Positions 13,866-22,073 of a stretch of 36,098 nt of DNA are shown here, piece by piece. Position 1 is the stretch's first letter. Each line of letters opens with the position of its first letter. The stretch comes from a virus. Under the pieces are notes generated by a model. That model ran no database searches and had not been told where the DNA came from. It worked only from the letters and a program-made list of their open reading frames with translations. A program made the translations under genes and the position numbers. Location of the stretch: the IMG/VR virus record IMGVR_UViG_3300034682_000193, positions 1 through 36,098 of that record; one strand, given 5' to 3'.

Positions 13866-14128
13866 TGTGCGGTGTGTGCGGGATGTGCGGGCAGATGTGC
13901 GGGCACGGAATTGCTGTGAATCGCTTGCGGCAGTAGGCGCGTGCGGGACGTGTGGGCATCGGCCTACATGGGCGTGCGCGGGCGCGAACGGGTATCCAAC
14001 TGCCACATCAGGATGCGCCTCGCGTGCGTATGTAGGTGGCCGCACATCCCGCACACGCCGCACACGCCTTGTGCCACGGCAATCTGGCGCTCGTCGCGTC
14101 CCGCACACGCCGCCGCACAGCCCGCACA
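13866..14128. repeat. GTGCGGG/CCCGCAC multi-copy inverted-repeat element (origin or packaging-site candidate)
   Basis: The 342-bp gap between primase and terminase has no convincing gene. Left half: TGTGCGG(G) at 13866, 13875, 13884 and 13896, and CGTGCGGGA at 13940. Right half: the inverse (C)CCGCACA at 14040, 14048, 14058, 14100, 14113 and 14121. The middle adds a dyad, CGGCC..TACAT (about 13960-13969) facing ATGTA..GGCCG (about 14030-14042), so about 13936-14070 can fold into a long imperfect stem. An AT-richer stretch follows (14144-14175). Position suits an origin of replication or terminase-binding (cos/pac) site; which one cannot be read from sequence. Confidence 0.8.
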
Positions 14129-14191
14129 TGCTCGCGCGCGCGCAATTTTCCGTTTTAACGATCTTCGAAGGAAATGGAGTAGGGGGTACCA

Positions 14192-14836
14192 ATGGCTGAG
14201 GATGACGTGACGATCACTGGGAAGGAGCTGGCCTCCCTGATCGGCTGCAAGCCGTCCTACGTGGTCGAGCTCAGGAAGAAGGGAAGGGTGGTGGTGGGTG
14301 CTGGCGGGAAGGGATTCCTGAAGAGCGCCTCCCTGGAGCTCTACGCTCGCACCGCTGATCCGGTGTATGCCGGCGTAGCCCAGCGCCACGCAGATGAGCG
14401 TGGCAGCTCGCTGGTGGGGAGCCTGGAGGGTGCAAATGCCCTCGACGCCGACATCGACGACGATGAAGAGGACGGTGACGACGACGATGCCAGGCCATCG
14501 CGCCCCGGCCGCCCACAAACACCGGATTCCGCGCGCAAGGCCAAGGCGCTGGCTGACAAGGCCGAGACCGACGCGCACATGGCCCACATCGCGCTGCAGA
14601 AGGAGCTGGGGCTGCTGCTGCCCCGCGCAGACGTGGAGGCGTTCCTCGCTGAGCATGCAACGACGTTCCGGGGTGCGATGGAACGTCTGGCCGACACGCT
14701 CGCGCCACAGCTCGCGGCAACGCTGGATGAGGCCGGTTGCCGGCGCCTGGTCTGGGATGAGGTGAGCCATGCCTTGGAGGAACTGAGCCAGGGCTTCCGA
14801 ACGCTGGCGGCCAAGGCTGCGGAGGCTGCGGAATGA
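14192..14836 (+). CDS. Terminase small subunit (Nu1-like)
   Basis: 214 aa with ribosome-binding site AGGGGG 7 bases upstream. N-terminal winged helix-turn-helix (ITGKELASLIGCKPSYVVEL, about 8-28) as in lambda Nu1, for binding packaging sites. A strongly acidic linker with DDDEEDGDDDD (89-99) follows, then a helical domain (about 112-214) with KAETDAHMAHIALQKELGLL, typical of Nu1/DUF1441-type subunits that contact gpA. The acidic run is longer than in lambda. The dyad element directly upstream is its most likely DNA target. Stop overlaps the large-subunit start (ATGA). Confidence 0.85.
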   Translation: MAEDDVTITGKELASLIGCKPSYVVELRKKGRVVVGAGGKGFLKSASLELYARTADPVYAGVAQRHADERGSSLVGSLEGANALDADIDDDEEDGDDDDARPSRPGRPQTPDSARKAKALADKAETDAHMAHIALQKELGLLLPRADVEAFLAEHATTFRGAMERLADTLAPQLAATLDEAGCRRLVWDEVSHALEELSQGFRTLAAKAAEAAE

Positions 14837-16758
14837 CGGAGGCACAGAGCTGCATGGCGTCGGTGCTGGCGCGCTCGCTGCAGCCGCGGCGGCCCATGAG
14901 CGTGTCTCAGTGGTGCGATGAGCACATGCGCTTGTCCACCAAGAGCGGCAGCAAGCCTGGCCGGTGGGTGACGGATCGGAATCCGCCGCTGCGGGAGCCG
15001 ATGGACAACATGTCCGCCCGCAGCCCGGTACATGACCAGGTCTGCATGTTCCCGATCCAGTTCGGCAAGAGCCAGCTGGCGACTAATGCCATGGCCTACT
15101 GGATGGACTATGCGCCAGGCCCGATGATGTACGCGCTGCCGGGTGAGGTGTCCATGAACAAGTGGATCGCCCAGAAACTCAACCCGATGATCGAGGTGTG
15201 CGCAGCGGTCAAGAAGGCACTGACCAGCACTGCCAGCCGCGACAGCGCCAACCAGCGCACGTTCAAGGACTTCGCAGGCGGCCAGCTGTTCGTGGAGCAC
15301 ATGGGCAGCCCGCAGCGCCTGAAGTCCTCGACGGTGAAGTACCTGCAGGTGGATGAGATCGATGAGGCGCCGCAGCAGCTCTCCACGGGCGACGATCCTG
15401 TGAAGATGCTGGACGGCCGCACGTCGTCCTTCCCGACGACCTACAAGCGGCAGTACATCAGCACGCCTGGCATCGCCGGGCTCAGCCGCATTGCCAAGCT
15501 GTACGACAAGAGCGATCAGCGCCGGTATCACGTGCCGTGCCCCCACTGCGGCCATTTTCAGGCGCTGCAGTGGAGTGGCCTGGTGTGGTCGCCCGACAAG
15601 AGCCACGCATGGTATGCGTGCTGCGAGTGTGGCGTCGCCATCGAGGAACACTTCAAGACCGAGATGATCGCCAACGGGCGCTGGGTCGCGGCCAACCCTG
15701 ACTCGCCGATTCGCGGCTACACCATCAACTGCCTCTACTACCAGTTCGGCCTGGGGCCGCGCTGGTTGGACCTGGTGAAGGAATGGCTGGAGGCGCAGGG
15801 CGATCCCGCTTCCCTAAAGACGTTCGTGAATGATCGCCTGGCCGAGACGTGGGAAGACCCGGCAATGCGGGCAGTGAAGCACAACGTCATCAAAGATCGT
15901 GCCGAGCCCTATGCGCTTCGCTCGGCTCCGCAAGGTGTGCTGGCTATCACCGTAGGTGTGGATACGCAGGACAACCGTCTTGCTGTTCACGTCGTCGGCT
16001 GGGGACGGGGTATGACCGCATGGACGCTGGATTATGTGGAGCTGCAGGGCGATCCAGCCGAGGAAGCGGTGTGGGTAGCCCTGACCGATCTGCTCAACCG
16101 CGCAATCGAGCGCGAAGATGGCGCGCTGCTCCGGCCGATGGCAGTGGCCATCGACGCTGGTGGCCACCGCACCGAGGCCGTCAAGAACTACGTCCGTCAG
16201 CGGCGCGTCACCCGACCAATGTGCATCTTTGGTGCTGTACCCAACAACGCTCCCGTGCTGTCCAAGGGCAAGCTGGCTGACGTCACCTGGAAGGGCAAGA
16301 CTGACAAGCGCGGCATCACCATCAACCACGTGGGTACCGTTGCGGCCAAGCACTACCTTTATAGCCGCCTCTCCGCTGATGCAGAGCGCAAGCCCGAGAA
16401 TCGGATGGTCCACCTCAGCGACCAGTTGCCGGAAGAGTTCTTCCCGGGCCTGGTGTCTGAGGTCTACAACCCTGTGAAGAATCGTTTTGAGAAGAAAGTG
16501 ACTCGAAATGAGCCTTTGGACACATGGGTCTATGCCTACGCTGCGACCCATCACCCAGAGGTTCGAATCAACCGCTTCACGCGTGCGGATTGGGATTTGC
16601 TGGAACAGAGGCTCGCCGGCCCGTCTAGCGTGAACGTTCCACGCGAAACGCCCGCCGAAGTGACTGAAGACGCCGCGCGTACCGATTCCCGTGAAACATC
16701 GAGCTTGCCTCGCCGGCAACGTCCCGCGCAGCCTCGCAGCACGGGGAGGCAGTGGTGA
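14833..16758 (+). CDS. Terminase large subunit, GpA type
   Basis: 641 aa, the length of lambda gpA. It translocates DNA into the prohead and cuts it. ATPase half: deviant Walker A PIQFGKS (74-80) and Walker B LQVDEIDEAP (D174, E175), as known for GpA proteins. A zinc-binding pair CPHC (236-239) and CCEC (263-266) follows. Nuclease half begins near GVDTQDNRL (D377) with DAGGHRTEAV further on. The C-terminal about 50 residues are a disordered Ser/Arg/Pro tail that probably holds portal-docking residues. GpA-type enzymes usually cut at cos ends, so this phage probably has cohesive ends (inference). Confidence 0.95.
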   Translation: MTEAQSCMASVLARSLQPRRPMSVSQWCDEHMRLSTKSGSKPGRWVTDRNPPLREPMDNMSARSPVHDQVCMFPIQFGKSQLATNAMAYWMDYAPGPMMYALPGEVSMNKWIAQKLNPMIEVCAAVKKALTSTASRDSANQRTFKDFAGGQLFVEHMGSPQRLKSSTVKYLQVDEIDEAPQQLSTGDDPVKMLDGRTSSFPTTYKRQYISTPGIAGLSRIAKLYDKSDQRRYHVPCPHCGHFQALQWSGLVWSPDKSHAWYACCECGVAIEEHFKTEMIANGRWVAANPDSPIRGYTINCLYYQFGLGPRWLDLVKEWLEAQGDPASLKTFVNDRLAETWEDPAMRAVKHNVIKDRAEPYALRSAPQGVLAITVGVDTQDNRLAVHVVGWGRGMTAWTLDYVELQGDPAEEAVWVALTDLLNRAIEREDGALLRPMAVAIDAGGHRTEAVKNYVRQRRVTRPMCIFGAVPNNAPVLSKGKLADVTWKGKTDKRGITINHVGTVAAKHYLYSRLSADAERKPENRMVHLSDQLPEEFFPGLVSEVYNPVKNRFEKKVTRNEPLDTWVYAYAATHHPEVRINRFTRADWDLLEQRLAGPSSVNVPRETPAEVTEDAARTDSRETSSLPRRQRPAQPRSTGRQW

Positions 16759-17072
16759 GCAGGAATACGGTCCGAAACAAGGTACGAATCAGTGAGCTGA
16801 CGGAGGAGCTCGCGGTCGGCGCCGCGCTGCGCCTGCGATGTGACAGCGACGATATACGCAGCGTAGTGGAGGCCGTGGTGGCCTACCTTGTCGAGGAGTA
16901 CCCAGCACAGGACCTGTACATCCCTGCCAGCATGCAGATCAGTGCCTACCCTGTGGATGAGATCCGAAAAGGGATGCAGGAACAGGAGTCTGTACGGTCG
17001 CTGTGCAGGAGGTTCAGGATTGACAGACGGACGCTGTACCGCTTGCTTGATGAGCCTTGCGCCAATGAGTAG
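16755..17072 (+). CDS. Mor-like transcription activator
   Basis: 105 aa. Two GTG codons are adjacent; the second (16755) has GGAGG at 5 bases, so it is preferred. The N-terminal half (ELTEELAVGAALRLRC, YLVEEYPAQDLYIP) resembles the dimerisation region of Mu Mor/C activators. The C-terminal SVRSLCRRFRIDRRTLYRLL (about 78-97) is the helix-turn-helix. It overlaps the terminase stop by 4 bases. A Mor-family activator here could switch on the head/tail genes or be a late regulator. Assignment from pattern only. Confidence 0.65.
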   Translation: MSRNTVRNKVRISELTEELAVGAALRLRCDSDDIRSVVEAVVAYLVEEYPAQDLYIPASMQISAYPVDEIRKGMQEQESVRSLCRRFRIDRRTLYRLLDEPCANE

Positions 17073-17075
17073 GGG

Positions 17076-17107
17076 GTGCGGGTGAGTTCCCCGAGACTCA
17101 CCCGCAC
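17076..17107. promoter_or_regulatory. Perfect 12-bp hairpin between the Mor-like gene and gpW
   Basis: GTGCGGGTGAGT (17076-17087) pairs fully with ACTCACCCGCAC (17096-17107); the loop is 8 nt (TCCCCGAG). No T run follows, so it is not a simple terminator. It could be an operator dyad, an RNA stability element or a Rho-assisted pause. The stem contains the same GTGCGGG/CCCGCAC pair as the element at 13866-14128. The rest of 17073-17151 shows no gene. Confidence 0.7.
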
Positions 17108-17151
17108 TTGATCAGGAAACTGGCATCCATGATCTCGCGGATGCCTCACTG

Positions 17152-17367
17152 ATGAGCTGGACCAAAGACGATGTGCAGAGGCTGAAGGCCGCCATCGCCA
17201 GCGGTCAGTTGTCCGTTCGGCATGGTGATCGTCAGATCACGTATCAGTCCGTCGAAGCCATGTTGACGGCATTGGACCGTATGGAAGCTGAGGTTGCCGC
17301 CACGGCGGCTGGCCGACCGAAGTCGGCCACACGCCGCTACCGCTTCACGACGCTGAGGGGCTTCTGA
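17152..17367 (+). CDS. Head-tail joining protein, gpW family
   Basis: 71 aa, near the 68 of lambda gpW. The pattern W-T-x-D-D-V-Q-R-L-K-A-A-I at the start, GDRQITYQSVEAML, and a basic C-terminus RRYRFTTLRGF match gpW, which seals the portal after packaging. Located directly before portal as in lambda. The ribosome-binding site is weak. Confidence 0.85.
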   Translation: MSWTKDDVQRLKAAIASGQLSVRHGDRQITYQSVEAMLTALDRMEAEVAATAAGRPKSATRRYRFTTLRGF

Positions 17368-17368
17368 C

Positions 17369-18859
17369 ATGGCGGCCTCGCTGCTGGACAGGGTCATCGG
17401 CGCCATTTCTCCGCAGGCAGCCCTGAAGCGTCACCGCGCCAGGGCAACGCTGGATGCGGTACGTGCCTACGAGGGCGCCTCGCGCACTGACGGTTGGCGT
17501 GTTCGTAGGGCGGGGGCCAGCGCGAACACCGATCACCTGGCAGACGCCCGCGAGCTGCGCAACCGCGCTCGGGCGCTGGTGCAGAACGTTCCGTACTGCG
17601 CGCGGTCCCTCCAGGTGCTGGTGAGCGCAACGATCGGGACCGGCATTACTCCCAAGGCCGAAGGCCCAAACGCTTCCGCGCTGGACATCCTGTGGGGCCG
17701 CTGGGCCGATGTGGCGGATGCTGATGGAAAGTCGGACATCTACGGCCTCATGGCTACCGCGTATCGCGCGATGGAGCAGGACGGTGAGGTCATGATTCGC
17801 CGCCGCACCAGGCGTCAGTCGGATGGTCTCGCAGTCCCGCTGCAGCTTCAGGTACTCGAGATCGACTGGCTGGACGGGAACAAGAGCGGTTCTGCGTCGG
17901 GCGGTGGTCAGATCATCAACGGCATTGAGTACGACGCGATCGGTCGGATTCGCGGCTACTGGTTGTTCGGAGCGCATCCCGGTGAGGTTGTGCGTGGCTC
18001 TGCACGCTTGAGCAGTTCGTTGGTGCCGGCATCCGACATCATCCACCTCTACAATCCCGTCCGCCCCGGGCAGGGACGCGGCATTACGCGCTTCGCCCCG
18101 GTGATCGCGCGAGTGCGCGACCTGATGCTGTACGAAGACGCCGAGCTGGCGCGGAAGAATCTGGAAGCGCGGCTTGGTGTGATCGTCAGTGGCGACATCG
18201 ACTCGATGTCCAACGCGGACGATGACGGCCCTTCGCAGCTCGGCTCAGATCGCGACCAGGTCACCGACCTTGGGCCACTGCCCAGCGGTGGTGTCACCCA
18301 CATCACTGGTGCCACAGCCTTCCAGACTGTCGAGCCAAAGCCGGCAGGGGGCTACGTCGAATATTGCAAGTTTAACGCGCACATCATTACTGCTGGCGTC
18401 GGTGTCCCGTACGAGTCGGCCACCGGTGATATGCGTGAGGTGAACTTCTCCAGTGCCCGCATCCGGCAGATGGAGTTCCGTCGTGATTGCGAGCAGATGC
18501 AGTGGCTGGTGCTAGTCCCGCAGATGTGTAAGCCAATCTGGCGCTGGTTTGACGAAGCAGCTGCGCTTGGCGGTGGGGTGCGTTCCACGGGAAGCACTGC
18601 CGACTGGAGCACGCCGCGTTGGGACTACGTCAATCCCAAGCAGGACATCGAGTCGGAAATCGCAGCGATGGGCGCCGGTCTCAACTCACCCAGTGAAGCG
18701 CTGCGTCGGCGTGGCTACGACCCGGATGCGGTCTACGTCGAGATGGGCAAGGACTTCAAGCGGATGAAAGAGACCGGCGCCCTCGGTCTGATGACTTTCC
18801 TTCAATCCAGTGGCGCCCGGACCGGCCTGGTCGACGCCTCAACAACCAACGAGGAATGA
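17369..18859 (+). CDS. Portal protein, lambda gpB family
   Basis: 496 aa (lambda gpB 533). Portal dodecamers form the DNA entry vertex and dock terminase. Recognisable parts: RNRARALVQNVPYCARSLQV (65-83) with TIGTGITP after it, YRAMEQDGEVMIRRR, the EIDWLDGN and GIEYDAIGRIRGYWL strands, and FSSARIRQMEFRRD in the stem region. GAGGGG lies before the start, which follows the gpW stop after one base. It overlaps the following gene's frame (ATGA), although that gene's true start is probably 6 bases further. Confidence 0.93.
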   Translation: MAASLLDRVIGAISPQAALKRHRARATLDAVRAYEGASRTDGWRVRRAGASANTDHLADARELRNRARALVQNVPYCARSLQVLVSATIGTGITPKAEGPNASALDILWGRWADVADADGKSDIYGLMATAYRAMEQDGEVMIRRRTRRQSDGLAVPLQLQVLEIDWLDGNKSGSASGGGQIINGIEYDAIGRIRGYWLFGAHPGEVVRGSARLSSSLVPASDIIHLYNPVRPGQGRGITRFAPVIARVRDLMLYEDAELARKNLEARLGVIVSGDIDSMSNADDDGPSQLGSDRDQVTDLGPLPSGGVTHITGATAFQTVEPKPAGGYVEYCKFNAHIITAGVGVPYESATGDMREVNFSSARIRQMEFRRDCEQMQWLVLVPQMCKPIWRWFDEAAALGGGVRSTGSTADWSTPRWDYVNPKQDIESEIAAMGAGLNSPSEALRRRGYDPDAVYVEMGKDFKRMKETGALGLMTFLQSSGARTGLVDASTTNEE

Positions 18860-18861
18860 CC

Positions 18862-20838
18862 ATGCCCCAGCCAATCCAGGCTTTGACGCAGGACGGTACG
18901 ACACGCCTCATGCCCCCGCAGTTGCGTGAGGCCGAGCTGCAGCCGACCAGCTTCGATAGCGAGGCACGCACGATCGAACTCCAGTGGACCGCCGGTACCC
19001 GAGTGCGCCGCTATGACTGGTGGAACGACACGTACTACTGGGAGGAGCTGGTCGTTGATGAGGCTGCCTGCAACATGGAGCGTCTGTCGTCTGGCGCTGC
19101 ACCGGTCCTGGACAGCCATAACACCTGGGGTATCGGCTCACAGATGGGAGTGGTTGATCGCGCCTGGCTCTCCAATGGTGAAGGCCACGCCCTTATCCGT
19201 CTCTCCGGTCGCGAGGAGCTGGCCGGCGTAATCGCCGATATCGGTGCCGGAATCATTCGCAATATCTCGGTTGGTTACACCGTGCAGCGCTATGAGATCG
19301 AGCGCGCGGTCAACCCCGGTGATTTGCCGATCTACCGCGCAGTGGAGTGGACGCCGAGCGAGATCAGCTTCGTCACTGTGCCGGCCGACCCGGCAGCAGG
19401 TACCCGCAGCAATCAACCCGCACAGGGGACCCCCTGTGTGTTCACCCGTAGCGCATCGTCGCAGGAGCACACCATGCCTCAGCCCGCCGCCCGCGCCGCC
19501 GAATCGGCGGTCCAGCAGGAACCCATCAACAACACCCCGGCTCCGGTAGCGCCGGCCGCAGCTCAGGCTCCGGAAGGTGACACGCGCGCAGCCGACATCG
19601 TGGAGCTGGCAACCCGCCACGGCCAGACCGAGCATGCAGCTGGCTGGATTCGCGCTGGTCACTCGGTCGACCACGTGCGTGGCCTGATCTTGACCACATT
19701 GGAGCAGCGCGACGCCGCTGCTGGCGGCAACATCAACCGCATCAGCGTCACCGAGGACGAGCAGGATCTGCAGCGCTCCGCTGTGACGCATGCACTACTG
19801 CACCGAGCCCAGGTGATCGATCCCGCAACCAAGCGGATCTTCGCGCTCACTGGTGACAATCCGGTGCGCGGCCTGACGCTGATGGACCTGGCTCGTCGTA
19901 GCCTGGAGCGCTGCGGCGTACGTACCGATGGCATGGCGAAGCTGGAGCTGGTCGGCCGCGCGTTCACGCAGAGCGGTAGTGACTTCCCGGTGCTGCTCGA
20001 AAGCACGATGCACAAGGCGCTGCAGGCGGCCTACGCGGTTGCACCGGACACCTGGTCCCGCTGGTGCGTCACCGGCACCGTCAGTGACTTCCGCGAGCAT
20101 TCGCGCTACCGCGTGGGCAGCATTGGCAACCTGGACAAGCTGACCGAAGCTGGCGAGTTCAAGAACAAGAAGATCCCGGACGGCGAGAAGGCAACCATCA
20201 CCGCTGGCACCAAGGGCAACACCATCAACCTGACGCGTCAGGCGATCATCAACGACGACCTGGGTGCGTTCCTCGGCTTGGCGACCGCCTTCGGTCGTGC
20301 CGCAAAGCGGACCATTGAGGCCGACGCGTATGCGTTCCTCGCCAGCAATCCGAAGCTGGATTCCAACAAGACGCTGTTCCACGCCGACCACGGCAACATC
20401 CTGGCGGCAGCAGTGCCGAGCGTCACCTCGGTCGACGCGATGCGCGTCCAACTGGCCCAGCAGAAGGACGTGGGCGGGAATGATGTGCTGGATCTGTCGC
20501 CGGCACTCTGGCTCGGGCCGACCAAGTACGGCAGTGCCGCGCGTGTCACCAACAAGGCCGAGTACGACCCGGACGCTGAGGGAAAGCTGCAGCGTCCGAA
20601 CGCGGTGCAGGGTCTCTTCCGCGACATCGTCGACACCGCGCGCATCAAGGATGACAAGTGGTACCTGTTCGCCGATCCGAACGACTGCCCGGCCATCGAG
20701 GTCGCATTCCTCGATGGGATCACCGAGCCCTTCCTGGACTACGAGGAAGGCTTCACCGTCGACGGTGTGCGCTGGAAGGCTCGCCTCGACTTCGGCATCG
20801 CTGCCCTCGACTATCGCGGCGTGCAGCGCTGCGGCTGA
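18862..20838 (+). CDS. Prohead protease / major capsid protein fusion
   Basis: 658 aa. ATGs lie at 18856 and 18862; GAGG is 7 bases before the second, so that is taken. Residues 1-180 are a prohead protease of the HK97/S78 type (LDSHNTWGIG with H86; IRNISVGY with S136; end strand ISFVTVPADPAAGT). A Pro/Ala/Gln-rich linker follows (about 190-240), with a helical delta/scaffold-like segment (about 240-300). The HK97-fold major capsid protein covers about 300-658 (GLTLMDLARRSLER, FPVLLESTMHKALQAAY, NLTRQAIINDDLGAFLGL, ALDYRGVQRCG). Such protease-capsid fusions are known in phages. Capsid subunits would be freed by cleavage in the linker, or made from an internal start at 19474. Confidence 0.92.
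   Translation: MPQPIQALTQDGTTRLMPPQLREAELQPTSFDSEARTIELQWTAGTRVRRYDWWNDTYYWEELVVDEAACNMERLSSGAAPVLDSHNTWGIGSQMGVVDRAWLSNGEGHALIRLSGREELAGVIADIGAGIIRNISVGYTVQRYEIERAVNPGDLPIYRAVEWTPSEISFVTVPADPAAGTRSNQPAQGTPCVFTRSASSQEHTMPQPAARAAESAVQQEPINNTPAPVAPAAAQAPEGDTRAADIVELATRHGQTEHAAGWIRAGHSVDHVRGLILTTLEQRDAAAGGNINRISVTEDEQDLQRSAVTHALLHRAQVIDPATKRIFALTGDNPVRGLTLMDLARRSLERCGVRTDGMAKLELVGRAFTQSGSDFPVLLESTMHKALQAAYAVAPDTWSRWCVTGTVSDFREHSRYRVGSIGNLDKLTEAGEFKNKKIPDGEKATITAGTKGNTINLTRQAIINDDLGAFLGLATAFGRAAKRTIEADAYAFLASNPKLDSNKTLFHADHGNILAAAVPSVTSVDAMRVQLAQQKDVGGNDVLDLSPALWLGPTKYGSAARVTNKAEYDPDAEGKLQRPNAVQGLFRDIVDTARIKDDKWYLFADPNDCPAIEVAFLDGITEPFLDYEEGFTVDGVRWKARLDFGIAALDYRGVQRCG
19461..19476 (+). promoter_or_regulatory. 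Internal ribosome-binding site and ATG in the protease-capsid gene
   Basis: GCAGGAG (19461-19467) stands 6 bases before an in-frame ATG at 19474, at the exact boundary of protease and linker. The codons after it (Met-Pro-Gln-Pro) repeat those at the gene's first start. This would give a 454-residue scaffold-plus-capsid protein, similar in idea to lambda Nu3 inside gene C. Inference from sequence. Confidence 0.6.
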
Positions 20839-20860
20839 TCCCCAACTGGAGCACTGAGAC

Positions 20861-21226
20861 ATGGCACAGAACTTCGTATCCGATGGGGACGTGATCCCCT
20901 GGACCAACACCACCGAACAGCAGGTTGCATCGGGTCAGGCGGTTGTCGTCGGTCATCAGCTGGGGGTTGCCCTGGTCAACATCGCAGTCGGTGCAACCGG
21001 TAGCGTGGCCCTGGGCGGCGTGTTCACGTTGCCGAAGGTGCAGACGGCGGTCTTCGAACAGGGTGAAAAGCTCTTGTGGAGCGCAAGCGCCAAGGCATTC
21101 GACGGAAGCGCTGCGGCAGCTGCTGCCGGCGACATCACTGGTGCGGCGTTTGCATGGGCTGCCGGCTCCGCCGGTCAGGCGACGGCCGAGGTGCGGCTCT
21201 CGCCGGGCAACGCCACAAAGGCGTAA
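20861..21226 (+). CDS. DUF2190 capsid cement (decoration) protein
   Basis: 121 aa, GGAG before the start. The opening MAQNFVSDGDVIPWTN, the SGQAVVVGHQLGVAL strand with following VGATGSVALGGVFTLPK, and the Ala/Gly-rich C-terminal strands match the DUF2190 family, small beta proteins that bind and stabilise the capsid surface. Position after the major capsid protein agrees. Ala- and Gly-rich, abundant-protein codon use. A strong hairpin follows. Confidence 0.82.
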   Translation: MAQNFVSDGDVIPWTNTTEQQVASGQAVVVGHQLGVALVNIAVGATGSVALGGVFTLPKVQTAVFEQGEKLLWSASAKAFDGSAAAAAAGDITGAAFAWAAGSAGQATAEVRLSPGNATKA

Positions 21227-21237
21227 CCGAACAGATC

Positions 21238-21276
21238 GGCACCGCTCAGAAATGCCAAGGTGGCGTGAGCGGTGCC
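21238..21276 (+). terminator. 11-bp perfect hairpin after the cement-protein gene
   Basis: GGCACCGCTCA (21238-21248) pairs with TGAGCGGTGCC (21266-21276) around a 17-nt loop. No T run follows, so it is probably an attenuating or mRNA-stabilising structure that separates the abundant capsid transcript from the lysis genes. A possible GTG start (21265) of the next gene lies at its 3' arm and would be hidden by the fold. Confidence 0.6.
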
Positions 21277-21306
21277 GGTTCTTCCACAGCGACAACGGGG
21301 AATCGC

Positions 21307-21738
21307 ATGGGCACCACCAGCACGCCGCGCGGCGTACGCAACAACAATCCTGGCAACATCGACCGTACCAGCACGCCGTGGCAAGGTGAGGATCGTTCCG
21401 TCGCCGCTATCGCCCGCGAGCAGCGCTTCTGCGTGTTCCTGACTCCGCAGGCCGGGTTCCGTGCTTTGGGGAAGACCCTTCTCACCTACCAGCGCAAGCA
21501 CGGCCTGCGCACGGTGAAGGAGATCATCGGACGCTGGGCCCCCCCTGTGGAGAACGACACCGGTGCCTACGTCCAGCAGGTTGCCACTGCAGTAGGTGTG
21601 TCGCCGTCCGAAGTCATTCGCCTGGACAACCCAGTGACATTGGGGCGCCTCGCGACCGCCATCGCAAAGCATGAGAACGGTGGCATGTACTGGAACAAGG
21701 ACGTGGTGGCGGCAGGCATCGCCGAGGCGCTCAAGTGA
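21307..21738 (+). CDS. Structural-protein-P5-like / lysin candidate
   Basis: 143 aa. ATG at 21307 follows GGGGAA. The start RGVRNNNPGNIDRT, the FLTPQAGFRALGKTLLTYQR segment, the WAPPVENDTGAYVQQVA motif and the late NPVTLGRLATAIAKHENG motif are characteristic of a widespread phage family often annotated structural protein P5 or lysozyme-like. It probably degrades peptidoglycan. No signal peptide. Next to it are a membrane protein and Rz/Rz1, which supports endolysin. A virion-associated role remains possible. No glycosidase catalytic pair is proven. Confidence 0.75.
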   Translation: MGTTSTPRGVRNNNPGNIDRTSTPWQGEDRSVAAIAREQRFCVFLTPQAGFRALGKTLLTYQRKHGLRTVKEIIGRWAPPVENDTGAYVQQVATAVGVSPSEVIRLDNPVTLGRLATAIAKHENGGMYWNKDVVAAGIAEALK

Positions 21739-22073
21739 TCGGGGGCGTCGACGGAAACGGCGCTCCTTGGTGGCTGGCTGCCAGCGCAGTCGCGCTGTGG
21801 CTGCTCAGGGAGACGTGGGGTGCCATCCTGGCGCGCCGGAAAGAGCGCACCGAAACCGATGCCAATGTGGATCTGCTCAACGGGCTCGTTGAGCGGGTGA
21901 AGTCCCTGGAGACCTCCCAGGCGGAGGTGGTGAAGCAGTACAACGAGGAGGTTCGCTTGCGCATGAAGGCGCAGGAGGACGCTCATCGGTTGAGGCTTCG
22001 CGTCATCTCGCTGGAGTCAGCCCTGAAGCAGTTGGGAGTAGTCGTCCCGCCTGTCGAGGAGCCTGTGTCATGA
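21735..22073 (+). CDS. Holin candidate: one N-terminal span plus coiled coil
   Basis: 112 aa with a GTG start overlapping the previous stop (GTGA) and GAGG at 7 bases. A membrane span (WWLAASAVALWLLRETWGA, about 12-30) is followed by basic RRKERTE and a long coiled coil (about 40-103) with NGLVERVKSLETSQAEVVKQ and RLRLRVISLESALKQLG. This single-span coiled-coil layout is common in lysis cassettes of GC-rich phages. The holin role is inferred from position between lysin and spanin. Confidence 0.6.
   Translation: MIGGVDGNGAPWWLAASAVALWLLRETWGAILARRKERTETDANVDLLNGLVERVKSLETSQAEVVKQYNEEVRLRMKAQEDAHRLRLRVISLESALKQLGVVVPPVEEPVS

Noticed and set aside
13866-14128. CRISPR array
   Set aside because: Units are 7-8 bp, irregularly spaced and inverted between the two halves.
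13846-14199. 117-residue plus-strand ORF over the dyad element
   Set aside because: Arg/Thr/His/Cys-rich product created by the repeats, no fold, and it runs into the terminase start. A leader peptide cannot be fully excluded.
14341-15651. 436-residue minus-strand ORF
   Set aside because: Shadow of both terminase genes, whose families are clear on the plus strand.
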